Origin: Marivirga tractuosa DSM 4126
GTDB taxonomy: Bacteria; Bacteroidota; Bacteroidia; Cytophagales; Cyclobacteriaceae
Assembly: GCF_000183425.1 (NCBI RefSeq)
Contig: NC_014759.1
Location: 248,001-312,000 of the forward strand
Direction of reading: 5' to 3'
Length of the DNA stretch: 64,000 nucleotides
Part shown: piece by piece, positions 39,813-48,465 of the stretch
Layout of the letters: each line of letters begins with the position of its first letter
Position numbering within the stretch: the first letter of the stretch is position 1
Position numbers and translations under genes: made by a program
The notes under the pieces: generated by a model
Seen by the model: only the letters and a program-made list of their open reading frames with translations
The model's database searches: none
Told to the model about the DNA's origin: nothing

Positions 39813-40532
39813 ATGAAATTAAATATTTTAGCTTTTGCAGCTCATCCTGATGATATTGAATTGTCTTGTGCCGGTACATTGGCCAAGCATGCTGAAATGG
39901 GAGAGAATGTGGGGATAATCGATCTGACGGAAGGAGAGATGGGGACTCGCGGAACTCCTAAGATAAGGCTGGAGGAAGCTGCAGCTAGTGCAGATGTTCT
40001 AGGGTTGAAAATTCGTGAAAACCTTGGTTTTGAGGATGCTTTTTTTAAAAATGACTTACCACATCAAAAAGAAATAGTGAAGAAAATCAGGCAGTATCAG
40101 CCGGATATTATATTGGCAAATGCTGTTTCTGATAGGCATCCAGACCATGCAAGAGCATCTGAATTAATTTCTGAATCAGTGTTTTTAGCTGGTTTAAAGA
40201 AATTTGAGACTGTTGATGATAATGGTAAAGCTCAAACAGCCTATAGGCCTAGTAAAGTATATCACTATATACAAAGTTTGCCTATTATCCCCGATTTTGT
40301 AGTGGATGTGAGTGATCAATGGCAAAAAAAGATGAAATCTATTAAAGCTTTTGATTCTCAGTTTTACAAGCAAGATTCAAATGAGCCTGAAACCTATATT
40401 TCAAGTCCGAGATTTATGAAAATGATTGAAGCCAGAGCAATGGAATTTGGACAAATCATAGGGGTGGATTATGCAGAGGGCTTTACGGTAGAGAGGTATT
40501 TGGGAGTGAAGGATTTGAATGGTTTGATTTAA
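39813..40532 (+). CDS. bshB1: Bacillithiol biosynthesis deacetylase BshB1
   Basis: 239 residues of the PIG-L family. AAHPDDIELSCAG (9-21) carries the zinc ligands and DRHPDHARA the third metal ligand. DLTEGEMGTRGTP and GFEDAFF are typical of BshB1. It deacetylates GlcNAc-malate to GlcN-malate, the second step of bacillithiol synthesis, between BshA and BshC. Neither of those genes is adjacent. The neighbouring trxB supports a thiol-redox theme. The start ATG opens the first strand directly. Confidence 0.93.
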   Translation: MKLNILAFAAHPDDIELSCAGTLAKHAEMGENVGIIDLTEGEMGTRGTPKIRLEEAAASADVLGLKIRENLGFEDAFFKNDLPHQKEIVKKIRQYQPDIILANAVSDRHPDHARASELISESVFLAGLKKFETVDDNGKAQTAYRPSKVYHYIQSLPIIPDFVVDVSDQWQKKMKSIKAFDSQFYKQDSNEPETYISSPRFMKMIEARAMEFGQIIGVDYAEGFTVERYLGVKDLNGLI

Positions 40533-40933
40533 TTAAGAATTAAGAATTTTTGAATTACGAATTTTCTGTGCTGCGGTTTGACGGTTGGCACCGTCTCATG
40601 GCTAATGGAGCAGTTCCAGAGTTATCCTTCAGAGGGAATGGAAAGCATAGTTGGAATATTGTATTTCCCTGATGTAAATACAAATAACCTACTAAGCAAG
40701 AAAGGAGCGTCATCCATGCGCAGGCAGGTATCTTGTTCTCTTGAAACAAAGTTTAAATTATCGAATTAAAAAAAGAGTGATTAGTTAATTCAATCATCAA
40801 GATGTATTTCCTATAATTTGGGTATTTTAATCAAAGATTAAAATCAATAGATTCCTGTCTGCACAGTAATGACGCACGGATCTACCCGCAAAAGGATATC
40901 TTAATATATTAAAAACACTGTTTCAATTATCTA
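40533..40933. repeat. Intergenic region with REP-like repeats
   Basis: This 401-bp gap between convergent genes holds no gene. Two REP-like units are present. One is at 40,704-40,740 on the minus strand, with core CCTGCCTGCGCATGGATGACG. The other, at 40,824-40,879 on the plus strand, consists of a hairpin ATTTTAATC-AAA-GATTAAAAT followed by GATTCCTGTCTGCACAGTAATGACG. The same pattern occurs at 4,227-4,368. Translation of such repeats gives the well-known false peptide of the form IPACAGMT; here it reads IPACAWMT. Confidence 0.6.
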
Positions 40934-42154
40934 TCAGCTCTCAGAATCCAATTCCCGATAAATCTCAAGCAATTCCAAAGCAGTTTTTTCTTTGCTTTTA
41001 TGCAAATCCACCTCTTTCAATAATTCACTGGACTGATTGACTAATTCCTTTTCAGGAAAGTAATTATCCCTTAAATAATGAACCAATTTGAGCATTTTAA
41101 AGCCATTGAACCATTCAAAAAAGCGTTCTTTAAAATGTTGTTTATTCTTAGATTTAGAATTGATTTTTTCCAACTCGTTCAATAATTTAGTTTCTTTTAA
41201 AAACTCGATTACTACAGGTGGAATATTTTCAATGAAGTTATCATCTTCAATTTTTTCTAAAAACTTCTTAATCAGTATAAAGCTTGCAAAATCGTAACTT
41301 AGGTTTAAGTCTTTAGATTGATTCTGATGTTCCTGCATTGCTCTGCCGGTTCCAAAAGGCACTCTGTCGGATATCCTAGCTGAGGGAATCACTTTTGTGT
41401 TAGTGATAGTATGGAAATTACCCAAAGGAATAATTTTGTGAAGAAAATAAAAATCTTCACCCGCCTTTCTTTGATTCATTCCTCCTTGTTTTTGATAAAC
41501 CGAAGAACGCACAGCCATGCTGGAACCAATGGTATGAAATGCAAATGGATATCCTGTAAATTTTAATGCTTGGATGTAATACCTTAAATGTAGCTCATAT
41601 AAAATGATAGCTTCATTTAAAGCACCATTATCTAAATTTAATGGGTGTTCATAGTGAATGGAAGCACCATTAGTTTTTGGATTATTTAAAAAATGGCTTT
41701 CTATTTCTTTAAGGTAATTGGGCTGACATTGGCTATCTGCATCAAAACAGAGTATTACTCCATCTTGATTAATGGAATTTAATCTAAAAGCAGCTTCATC
41801 CATTCCTATTTTTCTGGCTAAACCCACTCCAGCCTTTTTAGCTGGCAAATCAAAAGCCTTAATGATATGAAAAGTTAATTCAGAAGGATTCTTTTGGATA
41901 AAACCTTCAATTTCTTCTATTGTTTTTTGGCTTTGCTCTTTTATGAATTGATCAGCATTTTCAGGATGATTTATTACGAAAATTATTTCAACGGGGTGTT
42001 GTGTCTTTTCACATGCAGCCAATGATTTTAAAGTTGGTAATACATTTTCTTCTTTATAAATGGGGATTACTACACTTACAAAAGTGCTGCTTTTAATAGG
42101 TTCTTTTATAGAACGATTTGGGTAAGCATATCGCTCGAAATAAATATTAGACAT
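40934..42154 (-). CDS. Family 2 glycosyltransferase
   Basis: About 406 residues. The N-terminal Rossmann-like domain has FVSVVIPIYKEENVLPTL near 25-45, the metal/nucleotide-sugar motif CFDADSQ near 135 and the acceptor-site GEDFYFL near 240. These fit GT2 enzymes that transfer sugar from a nucleotide donor. No transmembrane helices are seen, so it is cytoplasmic or peripheral. The C-terminal part (about 290-406) is helical and lysine-rich. The start ATG overlaps the pdxH stop by one base (TGATG), so translation is coupled with pdxH. The product is unknown. Confidence 0.85.
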   Translation of the reverse strand: MSNIYFERYAYPNRSIKEPIKSSTFVSVVIPIYKEENVLPTLKSLAACEKTQHPVEIIFVINHPENADQFIKEQSQKTIEEIEGFIQKNPSELTFHIIKAFDLPAKKAGVGLARKIGMDEAAFRLNSINQDGVILCFDADSQCQPNYLKEIESHFLNNPKTNGASIHYEHPLNLDNGALNEAIILYELHLRYYIQALKFTGYPFAFHTIGSSMAVRSSVYQKQGGMNQRKAGEDFYFLHKIIPLGNFHTITNTKVIPSARISDRVPFGTGRAMQEHQNQSKDLNLSYDFASFILIKKFLEKIEDDNFIENIPPVVIEFLKETKLLNELEKINSKSKNKQHFKERFFEWFNGFKMLKLVHYLRDNYFPEKELVNQSSELLKEVDLHKSKEKTALELLEIYRELDSES

Positions 42155-42795
42155 CAAGGAGCCAATCTTTCAATCATCCAATTATTAGTTTTTGAAAAAG
42201 TATATCGAATTCTATCATGTAACCTGCTCGGCCTGCCTTGCCAGAACTCAATCATATTGGGTTTTACAGCATATCCACCCCAATGAGGTGGTCGATCTAC
42301 TTCTTTATCTTTAAATTTTAATTCAATTTCTTCTAACCTTTCTTCCAACACTTTCCTGCTTTGGATCACTTCACTTTGTGGAGAAACCCATGCACCTATT
42401 TGGCTTGCTCTTGGGCGACTTTCAAAATACGCATCGCTTGTGGCTTCATCTACTTTTCTTACCTTCCCCTCAATCCGCACTTGTCTTTCAAGCTCAGGCC
42501 AAAAGAAATTCAAAGAAACCAAAGGAGAATTTGCCATTTGCTGACCCTTAGAACTATTATAGTTAGTATAAAACACAAACTCTTCATTCTCCACGCCCTT
42601 TAACAGTACTATTCTGGAAGAAGGCTTATTCCCATCTATAGTAGATACGGTCATGGCGTTAGGCTCCATTATTTCCGCATTAATGGCCATATCAAACCAG
42701 CTTAAAAACTGATCAACTGGGTTTGCATCTACTTCTGAAGCTTTTAGGCTTAGTGCAGAGTATTCTTTTCTGATATCGGCTATGGATTGTTGCAT
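42154..42795 (-). CDS. pdxH: Pyridoxamine 5'-phosphate oxidase
   Basis: 213 residues, the usual length. FMN- and substrate-binding motifs include SSRIVLLKGV, FYTNYNSSKGQQM, RQVRIEGKVRK and a C-terminal EFWQGRPSRLHDR, which is the family signature. It oxidises pyridoxamine or pyridoxine 5'-phosphate to PLP, the active vitamin B6 cofactor. It is the first gene of a two-gene operon with the glycosyltransferase, and divergent from miaE with a 111-bp gap. Confidence 0.96.
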   Translation of the reverse strand: MQQSIADIRKEYSALSLKASEVDANPVDQFLSWFDMAINAEIMEPNAMTVSTIDGNKPSSRIVLLKGVENEEFVFYTNYNSSKGQQMANSPLVSLNFFWPELERQVRIEGKVRKVDEATSDAYFESRPRASQIGAWVSPQSEVIQSRKVLEERLEEIELKFKDKEVDRPPHWGGYAVKPNMIEFWQGRPSRLHDRIRYTFSKTNNWMIERLAP

Positions 42796-42906
42796 ATTTT
42801 TTTTGAGATTTCTCTTTAAATTATTAGCGGCTTAAGGATTTTAAATTTATTATTGTTTCAAATTGTTTCCAATTATTGGATGATAAATAGTAAAATTATT
42901 TTCTAA

Positions 42907-43491
42907 ATGAAGTTAAGGATTGATTTAAAAGCTGAAAGTAGTCAAGAATGGATTGAAACCGTTATGGCTGACTTCGATAGTTTTTTACAAGATCATGCGA
43001 ATTGTGAACGCAAAGCTTCTGGAATGGCTATGAGTTTTGTAGCTAAATTTCCTGATAGGTTGGAAATTATTCCTGAGCTAATTGATACTGCTGTTGAGGA
43101 ATTAGAGCATTTTCGTGATGTTTATGCTATTATGCAATCCAAAGGAATAACACTTCCTCATAAAATTGAAAAAGATTATTATGTGGATGATTTGATTAAA
43201 ACTTGCCGTTCAGGAAGGGAAGAACGATTTATGGACCGTTTGCTGTTAGCTTCTTTGGTTGAAACTAGAGGAGCGGAACGTTTTAGAATGGTTTATGAAG
43301 CATTGCCTGAGGGGGATTTACGTAAATTTTACCATAGATTATGGGCTTCTGAAGCCAAGCATGGAGAGATTTTTGTTGATATGGCCCTTCATTATTTTGA
43401 TAAAAAGGAAGTATATAATAGATTAGATGAAATGAGCGCAGCAGAAGCAGAAATTCTTAAAGCTTTGCCGCTAAAACCTGCTCTTCACTAA
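42907..43491 (+). CDS. miaE: tRNA 2-methylthio-N6-isopentenyladenosine-37 hydroxylase MiaE
   Basis: 194-residue ferritin-like diiron protein. DHANCERKASGMAM and VEELEHFRDVY supply the first metal ligands (E-x-x-H pattern), and ETRGAERFRMV and SEAKHGEIFVD the second pair. MiaE hydroxylates the isopentenyl group of ms2i6A37 next to tRNA anticodons using O2. The stop codon directly abuts the yqgE start with no gap, suggesting coupling. Confidence 0.9.
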   Translation: MKLRIDLKAESSQEWIETVMADFDSFLQDHANCERKASGMAMSFVAKFPDRLEIIPELIDTAVEELEHFRDVYAIMQSKGITLPHKIEKDYYVDDLIKTCRSGREERFMDRLLLASLVETRGAERFRMVYEALPEGDLRKFYHRLWASEAKHGEIFVDMALHYFDKKEVYNRLDEMSAAEAEILKALPLKPALH

Positions 43492-44070
43492 ATGGAGTTT
43501 TTTGAATTTAAAAATATCGAACAGCCTCAAAAAGGAGATTTATTACTCTCTGAACCTTTCCTGCCTGATCAAAATTTTGACAGGACTGTAATCTTGTTAT
43601 GTGAACATAATGAAGAAGGTTCTTTTGGTTTCGTATTAAATAAATTATCCATTTTAAAAGTAGATGAAGTGTTACAACAAATCGGTAGTTTTGAAGCAGA
43701 GTTGTTTGTAGGCGGACCAGTACAGCAGAATACTTTACATTTTATTCATAATATAGATGAGTTGAAAGAAGGTGGTCAGAAAATCACGAATGGATTATAC
43801 TGGGGAGGTGATTTTGAAATATTACAAGATTTGATGCAAAAAGGAGCACTCGATAAAGAAAAATCGCGCTTTTTTGTGGGGTACAGTGGATGGTCAGAAA
43901 ATCAATTGCAAGAAGAAATTGATCACAATAGCTGGATCATTGCTCGTGGAGTACATCCTTCGTATATTTTTAATAGCCCCCCGGAAACACTTTGGAAAAG
44001 TATTTTGGAAAAAATGGGAGGCAGATTTAAGATTTATGCCAATTACCCATCTGACCCTAATCTGAATTGA
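43492..44070 (+). CDS. YqgE/AlgH family protein
   Basis: 192 residues. PQKGDLLLSEPFLPDQNFDR at the start, GSFGFVLNK, VGGPVQQNTLHFIH and VGYSGWSENQLQEEI are the family's signatures (UPF0301). It is a small cytoplasmic protein. The biochemical role is not firmly known; AlgH has been linked to alginate regulation in Pseudomonas. Its ATG follows the miaE stop directly. Confidence 0.93.
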   Translation: MEFFEFKNIEQPQKGDLLLSEPFLPDQNFDRTVILLCEHNEEGSFGFVLNKLSILKVDEVLQQIGSFEAELFVGGPVQQNTLHFIHNIDELKEGGQKITNGLYWGGDFEILQDLMQKGALDKEKSRFFVGYSGWSENQLQEEIDHNSWIIARGVHPSYIFNSPPETLWKSILEKMGGRFKIYANYPSDPNLN

Positions 44071-44129
44071 TTGAAACTTTTCACAATTTTTAATTAATAT
44101 TGTACCGTATTAGAGAAAGTAAAATTATT

Positions 44130-46121
44130 ATGATAGACGAAAAAGGTACTTCTGAAAATCCACAGGAAAATAATTCCGAATTGGATAAGGAGAAGGAAAA
44201 TGTGGAATCCACATCAGAAAATCAAATAGAAGGCTCAGCAACTGTGGAAAAAGAAGAGTCAGCTGAAAATCAAGTGGAAGAACTCAACTCTGAACAAAAA
44301 GAAAGCGAGCCTAAGGAAGAAGTTTCATCTGAAGATCAAGAAACTAAGTCTTCTAATGATGAATCTGTGCAAGAAGAGGAACATGAAGGTGAGCACGAAG
44401 ATGAGCACGAAGAACTTCCTGATTATGCTGAGTTCAGCAAAGAGCAGTTAGTGGAAGCCATTAAAGAAATATCTAAAAGTGATAATTTCAAAAAAGCTGA
44501 TCGAATCATAAATGAGTTAAAGCCTGTTTATGATGAAATTTATGAAGCTGAAAAAAAGGAAGCTTTAGATAAATTTCTGGCTGATGGTGGAGAAGAAGCT
44601 GATTTTGCCATGAAACATGATGAGTTGAATGAGCGATTTGAGGCAAATTATCAACTATATAGAGACAGAAGAAAGAAGCACTACAGGGAGCTCGAACATC
44701 AAAAAGATGAGAACCTTAAGACTAAAATAGATATATTGGATAGATTACGTGATTTGGTAGATGGCGAAGAGACCATCACGAGTCTGAATGTAATCAAAGA
44801 CATTCAAAAAGAATGGAAATCAGTTGGGCCGGTTCCTGGTAATCAATCCAAAACCCTTTGGGCAAATTATAATGCACTCTTAGATCGATATTATGACCAG
44901 AGAAGCATTTTATTTGAATTAAAGGAATTAGATAGGAAGAAGAATCTGGAGGCTAAGACAGAACTTTGTGTAAAAGCTGAGGAATTGGCTCAGTCAGAGG
45001 ATGTGCCTTATGCAATCAAACATTTAAATGATTTACATGAAGAATATAAACATATAGGGCCTGTACCTAAAGAAGAACAGGAACCTTTATGGCAACGATT
45101 CAAAGCGGCTTCCGATGCTATTTATGATAAGCGCAAAGAGTTTGTTAAGAATTTAAAAGAAATTCAAACAGAGAACCTTGAAAAGAAGGAACAGATCATA
45201 GAAAAGCTTAAACCATTCTTGGAATTCGACTCTGACAGAATAAAGGAGTGGAATTCTAAAACAAAAGAGATTTTAGCCATTCAAAAGGAATGGGAAGCGA
45301 CTGGACAGGTTCCAAAGGAGAATGCGAAAGAAATCAACAAGAATTTCTGGGGTAATTTCAAGCAGTTCTTTGCCAATAAACATGAATTCTTCAAGCGTTT
45401 GGATAGTATGCGTGAAGAGAATTTAAAGAAGAAACAGGAGTTTGTAGAGAAGGCAAAAGAGTTATGCGAAAGCACGGACTGGAATAAAACTGCAGATCAA
45501 TTAAAAGGATTACAACGTCAGTGGAAAGAAGTTGGTCCGGTTCCTGAGAAATTCAGAGAGAGCATTTACAAGGAATTTAAGGCAGCTTGTGATAAGTTTT
45601 TTGAAAATAAAAGAGCAGGCTCTAAAGATGCTCAAAAAGAATTTGAGGAAAACCTAAAAGCCAAGGAGGATATTATTGCTCAAATCAACGGTTTAGAAGC
45701 AGGTGATTTAGATCAATTGGAGGCTTATGAGCAAGCTTATGGGAAAATAGGATTTGTTCCTAAAGAAGCTATCCAAAAAGTAAAAGAAGACTTTTCAAAT
45801 GCTGTTCAGGCTTTCGTTGAAAAATCAGAAGATGTACTGACAGATGAACAAAAGGAAAAGGTCAAGTTAATGGCTCAAATAACCAAAATAATGTCAGGGC
45901 CAAATTCTGACAGGAAACTTAATCAGAAGGAAAACTCTTTAAGGAAAAAGATTGGTGATTTGCAAAATGATATTGTGACTTGGAAAAATAACATGGAGTT
46001 TTTTGCTTCTTCTAAGACAGCTGATAAATTGAAAAAAGATTTTGAAGAAAAAATTGAGGACGCAGAAAAGGAAATCTCTCTGTTAAAGAAGCAGTTACGA
46101 ATAGTCCGCTCAATAGATTGA
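44130..46121 (+). CDS. DUF349-repeat coiled-coil protein
   Basis: About 663 residues. The first 130 residues are low-complexity and highly acidic (long runs rich in E, S, Q and N). After that come five or six repeats of about 75 residues, each with a core such as IQKEWKSVGPVPGNQSKTLW, HEEYKHIGPVPKEEQEPLW or LQRQWKEVGPVPEKF. This is the DUF349 helical repeat. The protein ends in a coiled coil. There is no signal peptide. DUF349 proteins are tied to DNA/chromosome or ribosome-related roles in scattered reports; function here is unknown. I start at ATG 44,130; a TTG at 44,100 is possible. Confidence 0.85.
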   Translation: MIDEKGTSENPQENNSELDKEKENVESTSENQIEGSATVEKEESAENQVEELNSEQKESEPKEEVSSEDQETKSSNDESVQEEEHEGEHEDEHEELPDYAEFSKEQLVEAIKEISKSDNFKKADRIINELKPVYDEIYEAEKKEALDKFLADGGEEADFAMKHDELNERFEANYQLYRDRRKKHYRELEHQKDENLKTKIDILDRLRDLVDGEETITSLNVIKDIQKEWKSVGPVPGNQSKTLWANYNALLDRYYDQRSILFELKELDRKKNLEAKTELCVKAEELAQSEDVPYAIKHLNDLHEEYKHIGPVPKEEQEPLWQRFKAASDAIYDKRKEFVKNLKEIQTENLEKKEQIIEKLKPFLEFDSDRIKEWNSKTKEILAIQKEWEATGQVPKENAKEINKNFWGNFKQFFANKHEFFKRLDSMREENLKKKQEFVEKAKELCESTDWNKTADQLKGLQRQWKEVGPVPEKFRESIYKEFKAACDKFFENKRAGSKDAQKEFEENLKAKEDIIAQINGLEAGDLDQLEAYEQAYGKIGFVPKEAIQKVKEDFSNAVQAFVEKSEDVLTDEQKEKVKLMAQITKIMSGPNSDRKLNQKENSLRKKIGDLQNDIVTWKNNMEFFASSKTADKLKKDFEEKIEDAEKEISLLKKQLRIVRSID

Positions 46122-46151
46122 AAAATTCTTTAATATTTTTCTGAAAATGGG

Positions 46152-46182
46152 TTTGGATTAATAAAAACAGCCTTTATATTTG
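46152..46182 (+). promoter_or_regulatory. Promoter of tRNA-Thr
   Basis: TTTG at 46,152-46,155 and TATATTTG at 46,175-46,182 with a 19-nt gap match the Bacteroidota primary promoter. It lies 74 bp before the mature tRNA, leaving room for a 5' leader that RNase P would remove. Confidence 0.7.
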
Positions 46183-46255
46183 CATCCGCATTCAGGGATA
46201 ACAAAAGGTTAAAAACTGAAAAAAGCAATTAGAATCCGTTCTAAAATTACTTTAA

Positions 46256-46328
<73 letters not shown>

Positions 46329-46338
46329 CTTGATTATC

Positions 46339-46374
46339 AGCCATTTACGTTTAAATAATGTAAATGGCTTTTTT
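46339..46374 (+). terminator. Intrinsic terminator of tRNA-Thr
   Basis: AGCCATTTAC (46,339-46,348), an 11-nt loop and GTAAATGGCT (46,360-46,369) followed by T5 make a perfect 10-bp stem with U-tract 11 nt past the tRNA. An ATG at 46,364 lies inside this stem and should not be used as a gene start. Confidence 0.88.
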
Positions 46375-46411
46375 ATGTGCAGTTTTTTTGCACAGAAATT
46401 ACAATTACAAT

Positions 46412-47284
46412 ATGCTCCAAGAAGGAAAAAATTTATATCACCAGAATCCTAAAGATGCCTTTGTGGCATTGGGGAATTATGGTTTTTTTAAATTTTACTT
46501 CCTTTTAATTTATCTGTTAATTCTAAGTTTTTCATCGCGCGTTGAGGGTTCTACTCAAAATCTTAGCGAAGGTCGTGACCATCCATTTTATTACCAACCA
46601 TCATTTGATTTTTCTGATTCAGAAAAATACCTAGCTCCTGAATTTTCAGAAAAAGGAGGCTTTGATAATGATATCGATGCTTCACTCAATCCTCAAATTT
46701 ATGAGGCATGTTTAACTGGATCAAATCAATTCAATTACATTTCGGTTGATTGGTCTATCAGAGAAGTAAATGAAGAGCAATCAAATGCCAAACAATTTAA
46801 TTTAGATACATTTCCTGAATTTAAGATTACGAGTAAATCACTTGTGAAAGATAATTTTGATGCTGTTAAGTTTCTCAATGTTTTTAATAAAGCTCAAGAA
46901 TTAGGATATTTCTCAAGTATTTCTGCAGAACTATTCATAAAATTTATATTACAAGACTTCAGAGACGAAACTATAGTATTTAATAAATTGAATGGAAAGG
47001 ACTCACAGTTCTTCTTTCCATTCTTGATTTTGCTTGAGGAATGCGAATTACTATGTATAAAAACTTTAAGTAAAATCAATTCCAACGGCTTTCTAAGGAC
47101 TTCTGGTGGTGGAATCAAACGAACGAATGATATGGCAACTAAAGTTAGGGATTGTGTTAAAAAGCATAATCTTGCTTCGTCTGCATCATTTAAGTTACTT
47201 GCTGATTTTATAATTGACGAATTTGAATTACAAAATAGGTTCAGTTCTGAATCAGTTTTAAATAAATTAATTCGCTTTACATAA
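46412..47284 (+). CDS. Hypothetical protein next to tRNA-Thr
   Basis: 290 residues from the ATG at 46,412. A longer frame from 46,364 starts within the tRNA terminator and is unlikely. The N-terminus has one strong hydrophobic segment (YGFFKFYFLLIYLLILSF, about 24-41), a signal anchor or signal peptide. The rest is soluble with a hydrophobic stretch near 205-225 (QFFFPFLILLEECELL). I recognise no family. The gene lies directly after the tRNA, in the place where island-borne genes often sit. The codon makeup is AT-rich like the rest of the accessory region. Confidence 0.6.
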   Translation: MLQEGKNLYHQNPKDAFVALGNYGFFKFYFLLIYLLILSFSSRVEGSTQNLSEGRDHPFYYQPSFDFSDSEKYLAPEFSEKGGFDNDIDASLNPQIYEACLTGSNQFNYISVDWSIREVNEEQSNAKQFNLDTFPEFKITSKSLVKDNFDAVKFLNVFNKAQELGYFSSISAELFIKFILQDFRDETIVFNKLNGKDSQFFFPFLILLEECELLCIKTLSKINSNGFLRTSGGGIKRTNDMATKVRDCVKKHNLASSASFKLLADFIIDEFELQNRFSSESVLNKLIRFT

Positions 47285-47512
47285 AAACATATCATTTTTA
47301 CATTACCGGAGCGATATATGCCTTCCATCTTTAAAATGCATTGACTCTCAATATTACTAATTACATCTAATTTTGATAGATTTTCTTTTATTTGAGTTCA
47401 TTTTGATCATTATCAAATCTTATTGACCGCAATTTCACCGCATTCTTAATTATTGCTATAATATATTTTTTAGACCCCGTAAAATTGCACTCTCACAAAA
47501 TCAACAAATAAA
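47285..47512. other. Intergenic region upstream of the HTH gene
   Basis: 228 bp of AT-rich sequence without a gene. A short inverted repeat TTTGAT-CATT-ATCAAA lies at 47,402-47,417, about 96 bp before the HTH gene, and could be a binding site. No clear promoter was identified. Confidence 0.3.
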
Positions 47513-47779
47513 ATGTTAGAGCTTAATTTTAAAGAAGATATTCTCCAAAAGGTAATTGAAAATGCAGTTAAAAAAGTGATCAAAGAAAATGGAAAGGCAC
47601 CAACTAGCGAATGGGTCTGTAGCACAGAAGCAATGGAAATTTTAGGTATTAAGAAGACCAAACTTGCGGATTTAAGAACAAAAAACAAAGTAGAATATTC
47701 AAAAGTAAGTGGAAAGAATATTCTTTATTCTCGAGCTTCTTTGCTTAAGTATATCGAAGAAAAGGTGGTGAAGTATTAA
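47513..47779 (+). CDS. Excisionase-like helix-turn-helix protein
   Basis: 88 residues. An N-terminal amphipathic helix is followed by a winged HTH of the MerR/excisionase type: WVCSTEAMEILGIKKTKLADLR, then a basic wing (KVSGKNILYSRASLLKYIEE). Such small proteins are common on Bacteroidota mobile elements, where they regulate or assist excision. Its presence between a tRNA and a restriction locus supports an island. No integrase is in the window, so it could equally be a plain regulator. Confidence 0.75.
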   Translation: MLELNFKEDILQKVIENAVKKVIKENGKAPTSEWVCSTEAMEILGIKKTKLADLRTKNKVEYSKVSGKNILYSRASLLKYIEEKVVKY

Positions 47780-48088
47780 AGAAATGAATTAGAGTTTATT
47801 TATTATTCTATTTAGCTCCAAAGCATAATATGGATTGGTAACACCACTTTTTAATTAGTCAGCAATTTAATTTAAAGAATAATCTATGATAGGGGATACT
47901 AAGAAAAAATCATGTGATTTTCTTGGTTTCCCCTATCATGTTGCAGTTTTACTTAATCATTTAATGGAAAAGCTTTATTTTTTTCTAAAAATTAGCTAGA
48001 GAAAAATAGATTCACTTAAATAAGCAGTGTAATGAGCAAGAACATAAATTGTATTCAATTTACTTTTAAGATATATTTCAAATTATAT
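47780..48088. other. Intergenic region with a long imperfect palindrome
   Basis: 309 bp between convergent genes with no gene. At 47,886-47,939 ATGATAGGGGA pairs perfectly with TCCCCTATCAT (11 bp). An inner stem AAGAAA..ATCA/TGATTTTCTT follows after a small internal loop, making a 54-nt hairpin with only a few loop bases. It may be a strong bidirectional terminator or a recombination/protein-binding site. The rest is plain AT-rich DNA. Confidence 0.6.
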
Positions 48089-48385
48089 CTATTTGTTCTT
48101 TTTAAAAATTCTATTCATTTCCTTGATCCCCTCTAAAGGAAGTTCTTCCCCCACAATCGCATCAACTACACCATCCAGTATATCTAAATATCTTGAAACC
48201 TCAATTAAAACCACTAGGGAAACCTTACCACTTGATTCTAAGCGGACTATTGTCCCTCTATCATAGCCGGTTTGAAAGGACAGTTCCTCCTGCGTAATAC
48301 CCTTGAATTTTCTTCTGTCTTTAAGTGCTTTGCCAATTCTTTGAAGAATTTCTGTATTTGAATAGAGTTTGTATGCCTTTGACAT
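48089..48385 (-). CDS. XRE-family helix-turn-helix regulator
   Basis: 98 residues. The HTH runs over about 15-60: IGKALKDRRKFKGITQEELS, GYDRGTIVRLESSGKVSL. It resembles HipB-like and restriction-control (C) proteins. The gene is the last of the minus-strand defence cluster, 80 bp below the 124-residue gene. That gap holds two near-identical palindromic operators, so the protein probably controls its own promoter. It may also set the level of the defence operon, but no matching operator was found upstream of hsdR. Confidence 0.85.
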   Translation of the reverse strand: MSKAYKLYSNTEILQRIGKALKDRRKFKGITQEELSFQTGYDRGTIVRLESSGKVSLVVLIEVSRYLDILDGVVDAIVGEELPLEGIKEMNRIFKKNK

Positions 48386-48392
48386 AATTATT

Positions 48393-48414
48393 TTTGTTGT
48401 ATATATACAACAAA
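48393..48414. promoter_or_regulatory. Operator 1 of the XRE regulator
   Basis: Perfect 22-bp palindrome: half-site TTTGTTGTATA followed by its exact reverse complement. It ends 8 bp upstream of the XRE start codon (48,385, minus strand), where a repressor would block initiation. Confidence 0.65.
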
Positions 48415-48434
48415 TTAACGATAATCAGGTAAAA

Positions 48435-48452
48435 TGTTCTATTTATACAACA
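48435..48452. promoter_or_regulatory. Operator 2 of the XRE regulator
   Basis: TGTTCTATT followed by TATACAACA matches operator 1 (TGTTGTATA/TATACAACA) at 15 of 18 positions. The two centres are 40 bp apart, close to four helical turns, which would allow two dimers on the same face of the DNA. Confidence 0.55.
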
Positions 48453-48465
48453 TTAGATTATCATG

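Noticed and set aside
40555..40749. Minus-strand open frame of 64 codons containing IPACAWMT
   Set aside because: The peptide is the well-known false translation of REP-like intergenic repeats, and the DNA matches other repeat copies in this window.
46364..46411. Upstream ATG extending the hypothetical gene after the tRNA by 16 codons
   Set aside because: The ATG lies inside the 3' arm of the tRNA terminator hairpin; the next ATG at 46,412 is a better start.
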